Shown one piece after another: positions 1 through 7,967 of a stretch of 64,000 nucleotides of DNA. Numbering within the stretch: position 1 is the first letter of the stretch; the number at the start of each line of letters is the position of its first letter. The position numbers and the translations under genes were made by a program. Under the pieces are notes generated by a model. The model had not been told where the DNA came from and made no database searches. It saw only the letters and a list, made by a program, of their open reading frames with translations. The stretch comes from Pseudidiomarina atlantica (GTDB lineage: Bacteria > Pseudomonadota > Gammaproteobacteria > Enterobacterales > Alteromonadaceae). Location: positions 62,001 to 126,000 of the forward strand of contig NZ_JPIN01000005.1 in the NCBI RefSeq assembly GCF_000753735.1, in the 5' to 3' direction.

Positions 1-1218
1 GACGATAACATCGTCTTTACGCAAGCCATAACGAGCCGCCATAGAGCCTTCTTCCAGTTCCGTGATCGCCAAGCCACCTTCACTTGCTGGGGCTAGCGTT
101 GCACCTTGCAAGGCTGGGTGCAAATTCGCGGCTTCAACTGCTTGCTCGTCAGCAGTCAAGGTCACCTCAAAAGTACGCTCTTCACCATCACGCAAGACTG
201 TAATTTCAATAGGTTTGCCAACGCCCATGGTTTTAATGCGAGCTGATAAATCACCGAAGTTACGGATTTTTTCACCGTTAACGGCGGTAATCACGTCGCC
301 TGACAATAGACCGGCTTCGGCTGCAGCACTGTCTGGTACTACTTCGGCGACAAAGGCACCTTGGTTCGCTTTTAGATTCAGTGCTTCGGCAATATCGGCG
401 GTTAAATCATTACCGCGGACACCAAGCACGCCACGGCGCACTTCACCAAATTCGATCAGTTGCTGTACGAGCGCTTCCATCATGTCAGATGGAATGGCAA
501 AACCGATACCAATGTTGCCGCCGTTAGGGCCCAAAATAGCAGTGTTAATACCGATGAGTTTGCCATCCAAAGTCACCAAGGCTCCACCGGAGTTACCGCT
601 GTTGATGGCGGCATCCGTTTGAATAAAGTTTTCGATTTCTTCGATGCCGAGACCGCTGCGCCCCAGCGCACTGACAATCCCTGAAGTAACGGTTTGACCT
701 AGACCAAAGGGGTTGCCAATCGCCACGACAAAATCACCGACACGTAAATCAGCAGAACTGCCAATTTCGATATCGGTCAGGCCTTCGCCGTCTTTAATCT
801 TGAGCAGGGCGATATCAGAATTTGCATCCGTACCAATGACTTCAGCATCGAACTGTTCACCGTCTTTGAGGGTGACAAGAATTTCGCTGGCACCATCGAT
901 AACGTGATTATTGGTGACCACATAGCCTTTCTCAGCGTCAATAATGACACCAGAGCCTAAGCCACGGAATGGGCGTTCTTGCACTTGCTCTTGCGGACCA
1001 TTGGGGCCAAAGAAAAAGCGGAACATATCGGGAATACGTTGACGAACTTCGCGGCTGCCTTTGACCGAAATATTGACAACCGCAGGGGTGACTTCCTCCA
1101 ACATCGGCGCCAGAGTTGGCGTTTCATCTTTATTGTTGAAGAACGGGATATTTGCTTGCGCTGTGCCCAGCGTTAGCAAACTCGTTAAAGTAAGGACTGC
1201 AAATAGCTTTAATTTCAT
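1..1218 (-). CDS. degQ: Periplasmic serine protease of the Do/DegQ family (3' end cut by window)
   Basis: Reading the minus strand from ATG 1216-1218 gives about 406 residues open to the window edge, so the C-terminus is missing. The start has a typical Sec signal peptide (MKLKLFAVLTLTSLLTLGTAQA). The trypsin-like catalytic triad is visible as H105 (TNNHVID), D135 (NSDIALL) and S210 (GNSGGAL), the same numbers as in E. coli DegP. A first PDZ domain follows and a second has just begun at the edge. An AAAGGAG ribosome site lies just upstream. Family knowledge: such proteins degrade or hold misfolded envelope proteins. The gene lies downstream of zapG on the same strand, as in E. coli zapG-degQ. 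DegP and DegQ cannot be separated by sequence alone; the neighbourhood favours DegQ. Confidence 0.93.
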   Translation of the reverse strand, partial: MKLKLFAVLTLTSLLTLGTAQANIPFFNNKDETPTLAPMLEEVTPAVVNISVKGSREVRQRIPDMFRFFFGPNGPQEQVQERPFRGLGSGVIIDAEKGYVVTNNHVIDGASEILVTLKDGEQFDAEVIGTDANSDIALLKIKDGEGLTDIEIGSSADLRVGDFVVAIGNPFGLGQTVTSGIVSALGRSGLGIEEIENFIQTDAAINSGNSGGALVTLDGKLIGINTAILGPNGGNIGIGFAIPSDMMEALVQQLIEFGEVRRGVLGVRGNDLTADIAEALNLKANQGAFVAEVVPDSAAAEAGLLSGDVITAVNGEKIRNFGDLSARIKTMGVGKPIEITVLRDGEERTFEVTLTADEQAVEAANLHPALQGATLAPASEGGLAITELEEGSMAARYGLRKDDVIV

Positions 1219-1301
1219 AGGGTACGGACTCCTTTAATCAACACGCCCTTGCGTTCAAGTAAAGACCTACCCTATGGAAATAAGTTCAGCTTCGAGTTGT
1301 T

Positions 1302-1739
1302 TCAAGATGTTTTTTCATTGGAAGACGAAAAAAGTCCACTTTTCTTGTCAGAGTAATCACGCGGTGGCTCTTGCGCGGTTTCTTTTTCTTTCACGTTGGA
1401 GTCCTTTTGCAACTGGCTCGCCATTCGCAATTGACGCATGGTGTCTTCAGCAAAAAACGGCAAGCTTGGCTGTGCTTGCTCTTGCTGCAGCAATTCAGAA
1501 CTGTGTTGCAAATAGGCTTTGAGCTTTTCTTGAGTTTCTTCGAGTTGCTCGACTAATGCACTAGCAGTGGCAAAGTGTTCAGCAACTTCTTGTTGATAGT
1601 GCGCCAGCTGTTCGCGGCTTTGTTGAACTTCTTGGTTCAAACGCGCTTCATCTGAGTGCTCCTTCAACCAGTAACGGGCAATGAAAAAGCCAACAATAGC
1701 TCCTGCTAATACCAGTAGAATGCCGATCAATGCACTCAT
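1302..1739 (-). CDS. zapG: ZapG/YhcB-like inner-membrane division-envelope protein (DUF1043)
   Basis: A 145-residue protein with one N-terminal membrane segment (about residues 3-22, IGILLVLAGAIVGFFIARYW) followed by a long Gln/Glu-rich coiled coil (about 30-90) and a charged, Ser-rich tail. This is the layout of the YhcB (DUF1043) family, which links cell division and envelope synthesis in enterobacteria. AAGGAG lies just upstream of the ATG. It is divergent from zapE and upstream of degQ, the conserved gammaproteobacterial arrangement. The coiled coil is low in complexity, so the assignment rests on length, topology and neighbours. Confidence 0.87.
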   Translation of the reverse strand: MSALIGILLVLAGAIVGFFIARYWLKEHSDEARLNQEVQQSREQLAHYQQEVAEHFATASALVEQLEETQEKLKAYLQHSSELLQQEQAQPSLPFFAEDTMRQLRMASQLQKDSNVKEKETAQEPPRDYSDKKSGLFSSSNEKTS

Positions 1740-1811
1740 AGAAAAACTCCTTAAAAACGCGGTTCACATGATAAACTAGTCCCCCATAGCATAATCTAGA
1801 ATAGGGTCGAA

Positions 1812-2936
1812 GTGGTAGTGACAAACCAAAACATTACCCCATTGCAAAAATACGAGGCGGATTTAGCAAGTGGTGGTTTTACGCCGGATGCGGCACAACG
1901 CCGCGCTGTAGAAGCATTACAAAGGTTATACGACGACCTATTAAGGTTTCGCCAGCAGCAGCAAGGCGGCTTGCTGAATCGCATCAAAACATGGTTCGGA
2001 AGTACTCCAAAGGCCCCTCAAGGTATTTATTTTTGGGGCGGAGTAGGGCGTGGCAAGACTTATTTAGTCGATACTTTTTACGAAACGCTGCCATTCGAGC
2101 AAAAATTACGCGTGCACTTTCATCGCTTTATGCATCGCGTACACAAAGAGTTAAAAGAACTCAAAGGCAAAAGCGATCCGCTGCCCATTATTGCTGACAA
2201 ACTTGCCAGTGAGGCGCAAATCGTCTGCTTCGATGAGTTTTTCGTGCAAGATATTACCGATGCCATGATCCTTGGCACGCTGATGCAAGAGTTGTTCAAA
2301 CGCAATGTGGTCTTGGTGGCGACGTCGAATATCGTGCCCGACGATCTGTACAAGAATGGCTTGCAGCGCGCGCGTTTTTTACCTGCTATTGAGCTGATTA
2401 AGCAGCATTGTGAAGTGATCAATGTCGATAGTGGTATCGACTATCGCTTACGCACACTCACTAAAGCGGAAATCTATCACTCACCGCTCGATGCCGAGGC
2501 AGATAAGAACTTACAGCGCTACTTCACTGAATTGGCTCCGGACCACTGCAGCCGCAACACCGATGGTACCATTCGCATCAATGGTCGTGATATTCCCGTA
2601 CGCTTAGAATGTGACGACGTTGTGTTGTTTGACTTTGAGGCGATTTGCGGTGGCCCGCGTTCGCAAAACGACTACATCGAGCTGGCCCAACTGTATCACG
2701 CTGTACTCATCAGCAATGTGCCGCAGCTTGGGGGCAACTCTGACGATGCTGCGCGCCGATTCTTGGCCTTAGTCGATGAATTTTATGAGCGCCGCGTAAA
2801 GCTGATTCTTTCAGCCGCAGTACCGCTTGAGCAAATTTACACGGACGGCAAGCTGAAGTTCGAGTACCAGCGCTGTATTTCGCGCTTACAAGAAATGCAA
2901 AGCCAAGAATACCTAGCGCAAGAGCACAAACCCTAA
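1812..2936 (+). CDS. zapE: ZapE, AFG1-like division ATPase
   Basis: A 374-residue cytosolic ATPase, essentially the length of E. coli ZapE. The P-loop is GGVGRGKT with K82, and a Walker B-like CFDEFFV lies near residue 140. The C-terminal half carries the family's RLECDDVVLFDFEAICGGPRS-type stretch. ZapE-family proteins associate with the constricting Z ring and with membrane protein turnover. The start is GTG 1812 or GTG 1818; an AGGG at 1803-1806 fits either poorly, so the first two residues are uncertain. It is divergent from zapG and followed by a heptamer-built palindrome before rplM. Confidence 0.93.
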   Translation: MVVTNQNITPLQKYEADLASGGFTPDAAQRRAVEALQRLYDDLLRFRQQQQGGLLNRIKTWFGSTPKAPQGIYFWGGVGRGKTYLVDTFYETLPFEQKLRVHFHRFMHRVHKELKELKGKSDPLPIIADKLASEAQIVCFDEFFVQDITDAMILGTLMQELFKRNVVLVATSNIVPDDLYKNGLQRARFLPAIELIKQHCEVINVDSGIDYRLRTLTKAEIYHSPLDAEADKNLQRYFTELAPDHCSRNTDGTIRINGRDIPVRLECDDVVLFDFEAICGGPRSQNDYIELAQLYHAVLISNVPQLGGNSDDAARRFLALVDEFYERRVKLILSAAVPLEQIYTDGKLKFEYQRCISRLQEMQSQEYLAQEHKP

Positions 2937-2946
2937 ATCCAAGAGC

Positions 2947-3010
2947 GCTGTTGGCTATTGGCTGTTCGCTGTTGGTTTAATCAAACAGCAAATAGCAAAC
3001 AGCGAACAAC
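2947..3010. repeat. Heptamer palindrome, GCTRTTS type
   Basis: Four tandem heptamers (GCTGTTG, GCTATTG, GCTGTTC, GCTGTTG at 2947-2974) are followed by an 8-base spacer and then by AAACAGC, AAATAGC, AAACAGC and GAACAAC (2983-3010), the complementary array. The whole can fold into a long imperfect hairpin. It sits directly after zapE, so it may act as a transcript end, but no U-tract follows. It resembles in architecture, not in sequence, the CGTTANT palindromes elsewhere in this window. Confidence 0.75.
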
Positions 3011-3014
3011 GCCG

Positions 3015-3043
3015 TTGATCTTTTGATCGGTTTTCCCTATAAT
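3015..3043 (+). promoter_or_regulatory. Sigma70-type promoter of rplM-rpsI
   Basis: TTGATC at 3015-3020 and a perfect TATAAT at 3038-3043 are separated by 17 bases. This would give a leader of about 110 nt before rplM. Confidence 0.8.
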
Positions 3044-3089
3044 CCGCGCAGCCCACGTTACAGGTACAACTAACCAGTGTGTGGTGAAG

Positions 3090-3107
3090 CCACAACGGTT
3101 GTTGTGG
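3090..3107 (+). promoter_or_regulatory. Leader hairpin upstream of rplM
   Basis: CCACAAC (3090-3096), a GGTT loop, and GTTGTGG (3101-3107) form a perfect 7-bp hairpin in the rplM leader. In E. coli the rplM-rpsI operon is repressed by L13 through its leader; whether this hairpin is the L13 site here is inference. Confidence 0.45.
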
Positions 3108-3162
3108 TTCGCGGGGAAGCCCGGAACTACTGTCGTGAACCTTTAATAAAGAGTAAGTTTCA

Positions 3163-3591
3163 ATGAGTACATTTGTTGCAAAACCAGAAACTGTACAACG
3201 TGACTGGTATGTTATTGACGCCGAAGGTAAAACTTTAGGTCGCTTAGCGACTGAAGTCGCTCGCCGTTTACGCGGTAAGCATAAGCCTGAGTACACGCCT
3301 CACGTCGACACTGGTGATTACATCATCATCGTTAACGCTGAGAAAGTGGCGGTTACTGGCCGTAAGGCACAGAACAAGATCTACTATTCACACTCTGGGT
3401 ATCCAGGTGGTATCAAGGAAATCAGCTTCGAGAAGTTGATCGCCAAGAAACCAGAAATGGTCATTCAGAAAGCGGTGAAGGGTATGTTACCTCGTGGTCC
3501 ACTGGGTCGTGCCATGTTCCGTAAACTGAAAGTATATGCAGGCACCGAGCACAATCATGTTGCTCAACAGCCTAAACAACTTGAAATTTAA
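3163..3591 (+). CDS. rplM: 50S ribosomal protein L13
   Basis: 142 residues, the same length as E. coli L13, with the family stretches [16 protein letters not shown] near the N-terminus and [14 protein letters not shown] near residue 105. L13 is an early-assembly protein of the large subunit that binds 23S rRNA. It is first in the two-gene rplM-rpsI operon, 17 bases upstream of rpsI, behind a strong promoter at 3015-3043. Codon choice looks restricted, as expected for a highly expressed gene. Confidence 0.98.
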   Translation: MSTFVAKPETVQRDWYVIDAEGKTLGRLATEVARRLRGKHKPEYTPHVDTGDYIIIVNAEKVAVTGRKAQNKIYYSHSGYPGGIKEISFEKLIAKKPEMVIQKAVKGMLPRGPLGRAMFRKLKVYAGTEHNHVAQQPKQLEI

Positions 3592-3608
3592 GACGGAGCA
3601 CTAAGAAA

Positions 3609-4001
3609 ATGGCAGAGAATCAATACTACGGTACTGGTCGTCGCAAAAGCTCAACTGCACGCGTTTTCTTGCGTCCAGGCAGCGGCAACATCAGCATCAA
3701 TAACCGCACCCTAGAAGAATACTTCGGTCGTGAAACTGCGCAAATGGTTGTTCGTCAGCCACTTGAGTTAGTTGACATGGTTGAGAAGTTCGATTTGTAC
3801 ATCACCGTTAAAGGTGGTGGTTCAAGTGGTCAAGCTGGCGCGGTGCGTCACGGTATCACTCGTGCACTTATGCAATACGACGAAGCCCTTCGTGGTGACT
3901 TGCGTCGCGCTGGTTACGTTACTCGTGACGCGCGTCAAGTTGAACGTAAGAAAGTCGGCTTGCACAAAGCTCGTAAGCGTCCACAGTTCTCAAAACGTTA
4001 A
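3609..4001 (+). CDS. rpsI: 30S ribosomal protein S9
   Basis: 130 residues, the same length as E. coli S9. It contains [19 protein letters not shown] at the N-terminus and ends in [11 protein letters not shown], the basic tail that in the ribosome reaches the P-site tRNA anticodon loop. Co-transcribed with rplM. A strong intrinsic terminator follows at 4034-4061. Confidence 0.98.
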   Translation: MAENQYYGTGRRKSSTARVFLRPGSGNISINNRTLEEYFGRETAQMVVRQPLELVDMVEKFDLYITVKGGGSSGQAGAVRHGITRALMQYDEALRGDLRRAGYVTRDARQVERKKVGLHKARKRPQFSKR

Positions 4002-4033
4002 TCGTTTACGAAACTGTACGTTTCAGCACAAAC

Positions 4034-4061
4034 AAAACCCGGCCAATGTGCCGGGTTTTTT
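4034..4061 (+). terminator. Rho-independent terminator of rplM-rpsI
   Basis: AAAACCCGGC (4034-4043), loop CAATGT, GCCGGGTTTT (4050-4059) and further T residues: a perfect 10-bp stem with a U-tract. Confidence 0.92.
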
Positions 4062-4071
4062 GTCTTTGTCC

Positions 4072-4100
4072 TTGTAAAAATCAGGGTATTTCTTTATCAT
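4072..4100 (+). promoter_or_regulatory. Probable promoter of petABC-sspAB
   Basis: TTGTAA at 4072-4077 and TATCAT at 4095-4100 with a 17-base spacer, just after the rpsI terminator. It would leave a leader of about 110 nt before petA. No other good promoter was seen in 4062-4219. Confidence 0.55.
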
Positions 4101-4173
4101 CTGAAAGCATTTTTTTGCCGATTGTCTGTGCGATGTGAGCACAGGCAGTTCTAACGCAGCAGCTAATTACTGA

Positions 4174-4196
4174 CTCCGCGGCAACGTCTCGCGGAG
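4174..4196 (+). promoter_or_regulatory. GC-rich hairpin in the petA leader
   Basis: CTCCGCG (4174-4180) and CGCGGAG (4190-4196) form a perfect 7-bp stem with a 9-base loop, about 24 bases before the petA start and 11 bases before its GGAGAG ribosome site. Role unknown. Confidence 0.45.
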
Positions 4197-4219
4197 CGTC
4201 CAAACTGGAGAGTAAGTGG

Positions 4220-4810
4220 ATGAGCAATGCGCCTGTAGATAAAGGCCGCCGTCGTTTTCTGACTGTCGCAACCTCAGTGGTTGGCGCAGCGGGCGCGGTG
4301 GGTGTTGCTGTTCCTTTCATTGCGTCATGGAACCCGAGTGCGAAAGCGAAAAACGCGGGTGCCCCAGTGGAAGTGAACATCGGAAAAGCCGAACCGGGTC
4401 AATTGATTCGTGTTGAGTGGCGAGGACAGCCTGTTTGGGTGGTACGTCGTACCCCTGAAATGCTAGCAAGCCTCGAGGGTCTTGCGGATCAACTTCGTGA
4501 TCCGAACTCTGAACAACCTCAGCAACCTGAGTATGCATCTAACTTGTACCGCTCGCGCAAAGAAGAATACTTTGTCGCAGTGGGTATTTGTACGCACTTA
4601 GGCTGTTCACCGCAGTATCTTGAAGATTCATTTGGTGAGCAAGTTGAAGGCGTGAGTGCCGGGTTCTTCTGTCCGTGTCACGGTTCACGTTTTGACATCG
4701 CCGGTCGTGTATTCTCGGGTGTACCTGCACCTTACAACCTAGTGGTGCCACCGCATTACTACGTTGACGACAACACCATTTTGGTGGGTGAAGACGGGGA
4801 GCAAGCCTAA
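4220..4810 (+). CDS. petA: Ubiquinol-cytochrome c reductase, Rieske iron-sulfur subunit
   Basis: 196 residues. The N-terminus carries a twin-arginine-like signal anchor (GRRRFLTVATSVVG plus a hydrophobic stretch to about residue 35). The 2Fe-2S motifs are CTHLGC (C124, H126, C129) and CPCHGS (C151, C153, H154); C124/H126 and C151/H154 bind the cluster and C129/C153 form the disulfide. The subunit passes electrons from ubiquinol to cytochrome c1 on the periplasmic face of the inner membrane. A GGAGAG site precedes the start, and the stop overlaps the petB ATG. Confidence 0.97.
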   Translation: MSNAPVDKGRRRFLTVATSVVGAAGAVGVAVPFIASWNPSAKAKNAGAPVEVNIGKAEPGQLIRVEWRGQPVWVVRRTPEMLASLEGLADQLRDPNSEQPQQPEYASNLYRSRKEEYFVAVGICTHLGCSPQYLEDSFGEQVEGVSAGFFCPCHGSRFDIAGRVFSGVPAPYNLVVPPHYYVDDNTILVGEDGEQA

Positions 4811-6072
4811 TGAAGAAATTAATCGCCTGGTTTGACGAACGCATTCCGATGACCAAGACGTGGAATATCCACCTTGCACAATATCCAGCTCCGAAAAACT
4901 TTAACTTCTGGTATCTGTTTGGCGTTCTAGCCATGTTGGTACTGGTGAACCAAATCCTTACCGGTATCTGGTTGACGATGAACTACGTGCCGTCGGCAGA
5001 AGGCGCATTCGCCTCTGTTGAGTACATCATGCGTGATGTCGATTACGGTTGGTTGCTGCGCTACATGCACTCGACGGGTGCCTCGGCCTTCTTTGTGGTG
5101 GTCTATTTGCACATGCTACGCGGCATGATGTATGGCTCGTACCAGAAGCCGCGCGAGTTGCTGTGGGTGTTCGGCATGCTCATCTTCCTAGTGCTGATGG
5201 CTGAAGCCTTCATGGGTTACTTGTTGCCTTGGGGACAAATGTCCTACTGGGGTGCGCAGGTTATCATCTCCTTGTTCGGTGCGATTCCGATCATTGGTGA
5301 TGATTTGACGCTGTGGATTCGTGGTGATTACGTTATCTCTGGCGCGACCTTGAACCGTTTCTTCGCCTTGCATGTCATCGCGTTGCCATTGGTATTGGTC
5401 ATTTTGGTGTTCTTACACATTATCGCCTTGCATGAAGTGGGTTCGAACAACCCAGAAGGTATCGCGATTAAGAAACCGAAGGGCTCTGTACCTGATTCAG
5501 AAAAGCCGAAGTTCGAATTCCATGAGCGCTTCACCAAGAAGTACGATATCGTCGATGCGATTCCGTTCTTCCCGTATTACGTGGTGAAAGATCTTATTGG
5601 TATCGGTATCTTCCTGTTCCTGTTCTGTTACGTGATCTTCTTTGCTCCGGCAATGGGCGGCTTGTTCCTTGAGCCACCAAACTTTGAACCAGCAAATCCG
5701 CTGAAGACGCCTAACCACATTGCACCTGTTTGGTATTTCACACCGTTCTACGCAATTTTGCGTGCGGTTCCAGACAAATTGTTGGGTGTCATTTTGATGT
5801 TCGGCTCGATTGCGGCGCTATTTGTGTTGCCATGGTTGGATCGCGGTAAAGTGCGCTCGATTCGCTATCGTTGCGGCCTGCATAAGCTGAATTTGACGGT
5901 GTTCTGTATCAGCTTTGTGGCGCTTGGCTACTTGGGTCTGAAACCAGCAACTGAGGTCTACACCTTCTTTGCGCGTGTGTTCACATTCTTGTACTTCGCT
6001 TTCTTCATTTTGCTGTTCTTCTACAGTAAAAATGAGAACACGAAGCCAGTTCCAGAGAGGATTACTAAGTGA
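4810..6072 (+). CDS. petB: Ubiquinol-cytochrome c reductase, cytochrome b
   Basis: 420 residues with about eight membrane segments plus a hydrophobic C-terminal tail, matching full-length (b6 plus subunit IV type) bacterial cytochrome b. Haem-ligand histidine pairs lie in RYMHSTGASAFF/YLHMLRG and FFALHVIALP/LHIIALHEVG. The Qo-site PDWF/PEWY motif region reads HIAPVWYFTPFYAILR, i.e. PVWY. The start overlaps the petA stop by one base and the stop overlaps petC (TGATG), so the three subunits are translationally coupled. Confidence 0.97.
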   Translation: MKKLIAWFDERIPMTKTWNIHLAQYPAPKNFNFWYLFGVLAMLVLVNQILTGIWLTMNYVPSAEGAFASVEYIMRDVDYGWLLRYMHSTGASAFFVVVYLHMLRGMMYGSYQKPRELLWVFGMLIFLVLMAEAFMGYLLPWGQMSYWGAQVIISLFGAIPIIGDDLTLWIRGDYVISGATLNRFFALHVIALPLVLVILVFLHIIALHEVGSNNPEGIAIKKPKGSVPDSEKPKFEFHERFTKKYDIVDAIPFFPYYVVKDLIGIGIFLFLFCYVIFFAPAMGGLFLEPPNFEPANPLKTPNHIAPVWYFTPFYAILRAVPDKLLGVILMFGSIAALFVLPWLDRGKVRSIRYRCGLHKLNLTVFCISFVALGYLGLKPATEVYTFFARVFTFLYFAFFILLFFYSKNENTKPVPERITK

Positions 6073-6818
6073 TGAAACAGTTTCTTAAAACGACTCTACT
6101 GGTAGCCGCTACGCTATGGTCAGTTGCAGGTTTTGCAGCTGACCCTACGGTACCGCTTGATGAAGCTAAAATCGACTTGCATGACAAAGCGTCATTGCAA
6201 CGCGGTGCGCAGTTGTTTATGAACTACTGCTTAGGTTGTCACTCAATGGAATATCAGCGCTATCAGCGCACCTTCAATGATATCGGTATTCCTGAAGAGC
6301 TCGGCACGGCAAACTTACAGTTTACCGGCGAGAAAGTGGGCGACTTGATCACCAACGCCATGCCGACTGAATCAGCGAATGCTTGGTTCGGTACAGCTGC
6401 ACCAGACCTCACTCTGGTTGCGCGAGTGCGTGGGGCCGATTGGCTTTACACCTATTTCCGTTCGTTCTATGTCGATGAATCACGCCCATTTGGCGTGAAC
6501 AACGCCGTATTCCCGAACGTTGGTATGCCGCACGTACTGCAAGAATTGCAAGGCGTGCCGCGTAAAACCACCGAAAAGCGTATGGTTGATGGCGAGATGC
6601 AAGACGTTTACGTGGGTATCAAAGCCGATGGCAGCGGTATGCTTACGGAAGCTGAATACGACCAAGCGATGTTGGATTTGACCAACTTCTTGGTTTACAC
6701 CGGTGAACCTATGCTGCTTGAACAGCGTCGGATGGGCTGGTATGTATTCGGTTTCTTATTAGTCTTCACAATTTTTGCGTGGTTGTTGAAACGCGAATTT
6801 TTCAGAGACGTGAAGTAA
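6072..6818 (+). CDS. petC: Ubiquinol-cytochrome c reductase, cytochrome c1
   Basis: About 248 residues. A Sec signal peptide ending near VAGFAA is followed by the c-type haem motif CLGCH (C53, C56, H57), the SMEYQRY stretch, and a C-terminal membrane anchor (about residues 220-240). Cytochrome c1 takes electrons from the Rieske centre and passes them to soluble cytochrome c. ATG 6072 overlaps the petB stop as TGATG; an in-frame GTG at 6069 is the alternative start. Confidence 0.96.
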   Translation: MKQFLKTTLLVAATLWSVAGFAADPTVPLDEAKIDLHDKASLQRGAQLFMNYCLGCHSMEYQRYQRTFNDIGIPEELGTANLQFTGEKVGDLITNAMPTESANAWFGTAAPDLTLVARVRGADWLYTYFRSFYVDESRPFGVNNAVFPNVGMPHVLQELQGVPRKTTEKRMVDGEMQDVYVGIKADGSGMLTEAEYDQAMLDLTNFLVYTGEPMLLEQRRMGWYVFGFLLVFTIFAWLLKREFFRDVK

Positions 6819-6832
6819 TGATGGAGAAAGAC

Positions 6833-7462
6833 ATGTCGGTTGCGGCAAACAAACGGTCAGTGATGACCCTCTATTCGGGCCGAAATGACTTACGCAGTCA
6901 TCAGGTACGAATTGTGTTAGCAGAAAAAGGCGTGAGCGTAGAAATCACCTACGTTGACGGCGACAACAAGCCAGAAGACTTGTTGCAATTAAATCCGTAC
7001 GCGGATGCATTGCCAACGCTGGTGGATCGCGAACTGGTTCTGTATAACGCTCATATCATCATGGAATATCTTGATGAACGTTTCCCGCATCCGCCATTGA
7101 TGCCGGTTTACCCGGTAGCTCGTGGTACCAGCCGTTTGATGATGTATCGTATTGAGCGCGATTGGTATGCGCTAGCGGAAGCAATCGCAAAAGGTGGCAA
7201 AGGTGTTGAAGCGGCACGTCAAGAATTGCGTGAGGGCATCTTAGCGCTAGCGCCAATTTTTGCTGATACTCCGTTCTTCATGAGCGAAGAATTCACCTTA
7301 GTTGATTGCTATCTGGCGCCATTATTGTGGCGTCTACCGAGTTATGGAATTCAGCTTGAAGGGGCAGCAGCGAAAGCTGTCAAGGCTTACATGCTGCGCG
7401 TTTTCGAACGTGATTCATTCCAAGAATCACTCACTGATATCGAGCGAGAGCTGGGTAAGTGA
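6833..7462 (+). CDS. sspA: Stringent starvation protein A, RNA-polymerase-associated GST-fold protein
   Basis: 209 residues from ATG 6833 (SVAANKRSVMTLYSG, close to the E. coli N-terminus), with GGAG six bases upstream. An upstream in-frame start inside petC gives an implausible N-terminus. The protein has the thioredoxin-like N-domain (HQVRIVLAEKGV, NPYADALPTLVDRELVLY) and the all-helical GST C-domain. SspA binds RNA polymerase and modulates stress and phage gene transcription. It follows petABC at a 14-base distance and precedes sspB, the conserved pairing. Confidence 0.96.
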   Translation: MSVAANKRSVMTLYSGRNDLRSHQVRIVLAEKGVSVEITYVDGDNKPEDLLQLNPYADALPTLVDRELVLYNAHIIMEYLDERFPHPPLMPVYPVARGTSRLMMYRIERDWYALAEAIAKGGKGVEAARQELREGILALAPIFADTPFFMSEEFTLVDCYLAPLLWRLPSYGIQLEGAAAKAVKAYMLRVFERDSFQESLTDIERELGK

Positions 7463-7875
7463 GTGATATGAGTGCGATGTCAGCACGCCGCCCGTATATG
7501 TTGCGGGCGGTGTATGACTGGCTCGTCGATAACCAGCTAACACCTCACCTGGTGGTTGACGCCACGCAGCCGCATTGCCAAGTGCCTTTCGAGTTCGTCA
7601 AAGACGGTCAAATTGTGCTCAATATTGCACCCTCTGCGGTAGGTAATTTGCAACTATTGAATGACAGTGTGCAGTTTAATGCACGGTTTTCAGGTAAGCC
7701 ACATCGCGTCTATGTGCCAATCGCAGCCGTAGTTGCTTTGTATGCGCGCGAAAACGGCGCGGGAACTATCTTCGAAGACGAGCCGCAGTTACATGAACCG
7801 CAGCCTGAACCACCAGCCGATGCGTCTGCTGACAAGCCAGCGAAAAAGCGCCCCAACCTCAAGGTCATCAAATAA
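7459..7875 (+). CDS. sspB: ClpXP protease specificity factor SspB
   Basis: 138 residues. RRPYMLRAVYDWLVDNQLTP near the N-terminus is the SspB substrate-binding domain signature. An acidic Pro/Ala linker leads to the C-terminal ClpX-binding tail RPNLKVIK. SspB tethers SsrA-tagged proteins to ClpXP. The start could be GTG 7459 (overlapping the sspA stop), ATG 7468 or ATG 7477; the E. coli alignment favours one of the first two. A heptamer palindrome follows at once. Confidence 0.94.
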   Translation: MSDMSAMSARRPYMLRAVYDWLVDNQLTPHLVVDATQPHCQVPFEFVKDGQIVLNIAPSAVGNLQLLNDSVQFNARFSGKPHRVYVPIAAVVALYARENGAGTIFEDEPQLHEPQPEPPADASADKPAKKRPNLKVIK

Positions 7876-7882
7876 CCAAACC

Positions 7883-7965
7883 CGTTACTCGTTAATCGTT
7901 ATTGGTTAGGGGTGCGCTAAGTCATATCCCTCTCACGAATAACGAATAACGAATAACGAATAACG
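7883..7965. repeat. Heptamer palindrome, CGTTANT type (copy 1)
   Basis: CGTTACT, CGTTAAT, CGTTATT (7883-7903) plus GGTTAGG, then a 27-base middle, then four AATAACG units in tandem (7938-7965). The arms are complementary, so the element folds into a long hairpin. It fills the space between convergent sspB and dolP and could terminate both. It shares a 27-base identical stretch (beginning TCGTTAATCG, ending AGGGGTGC) with the copy at 46267-46337. Confidence 0.85.
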
Positions 7966-7967
7966 GT

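Noticed and set aside
4081-4380. 99-residue minus-strand frame over the petA leader and N-terminus
   Set aside because: Overlaps the petA signal region, shows no ribosome site, and has no recognisable domain.
7938-7965. AATAACG tandem units as a CRISPR array
   Set aside because: Units are 7 bp with no spacers, and the arms are complementary; there are no cas genes in the window.
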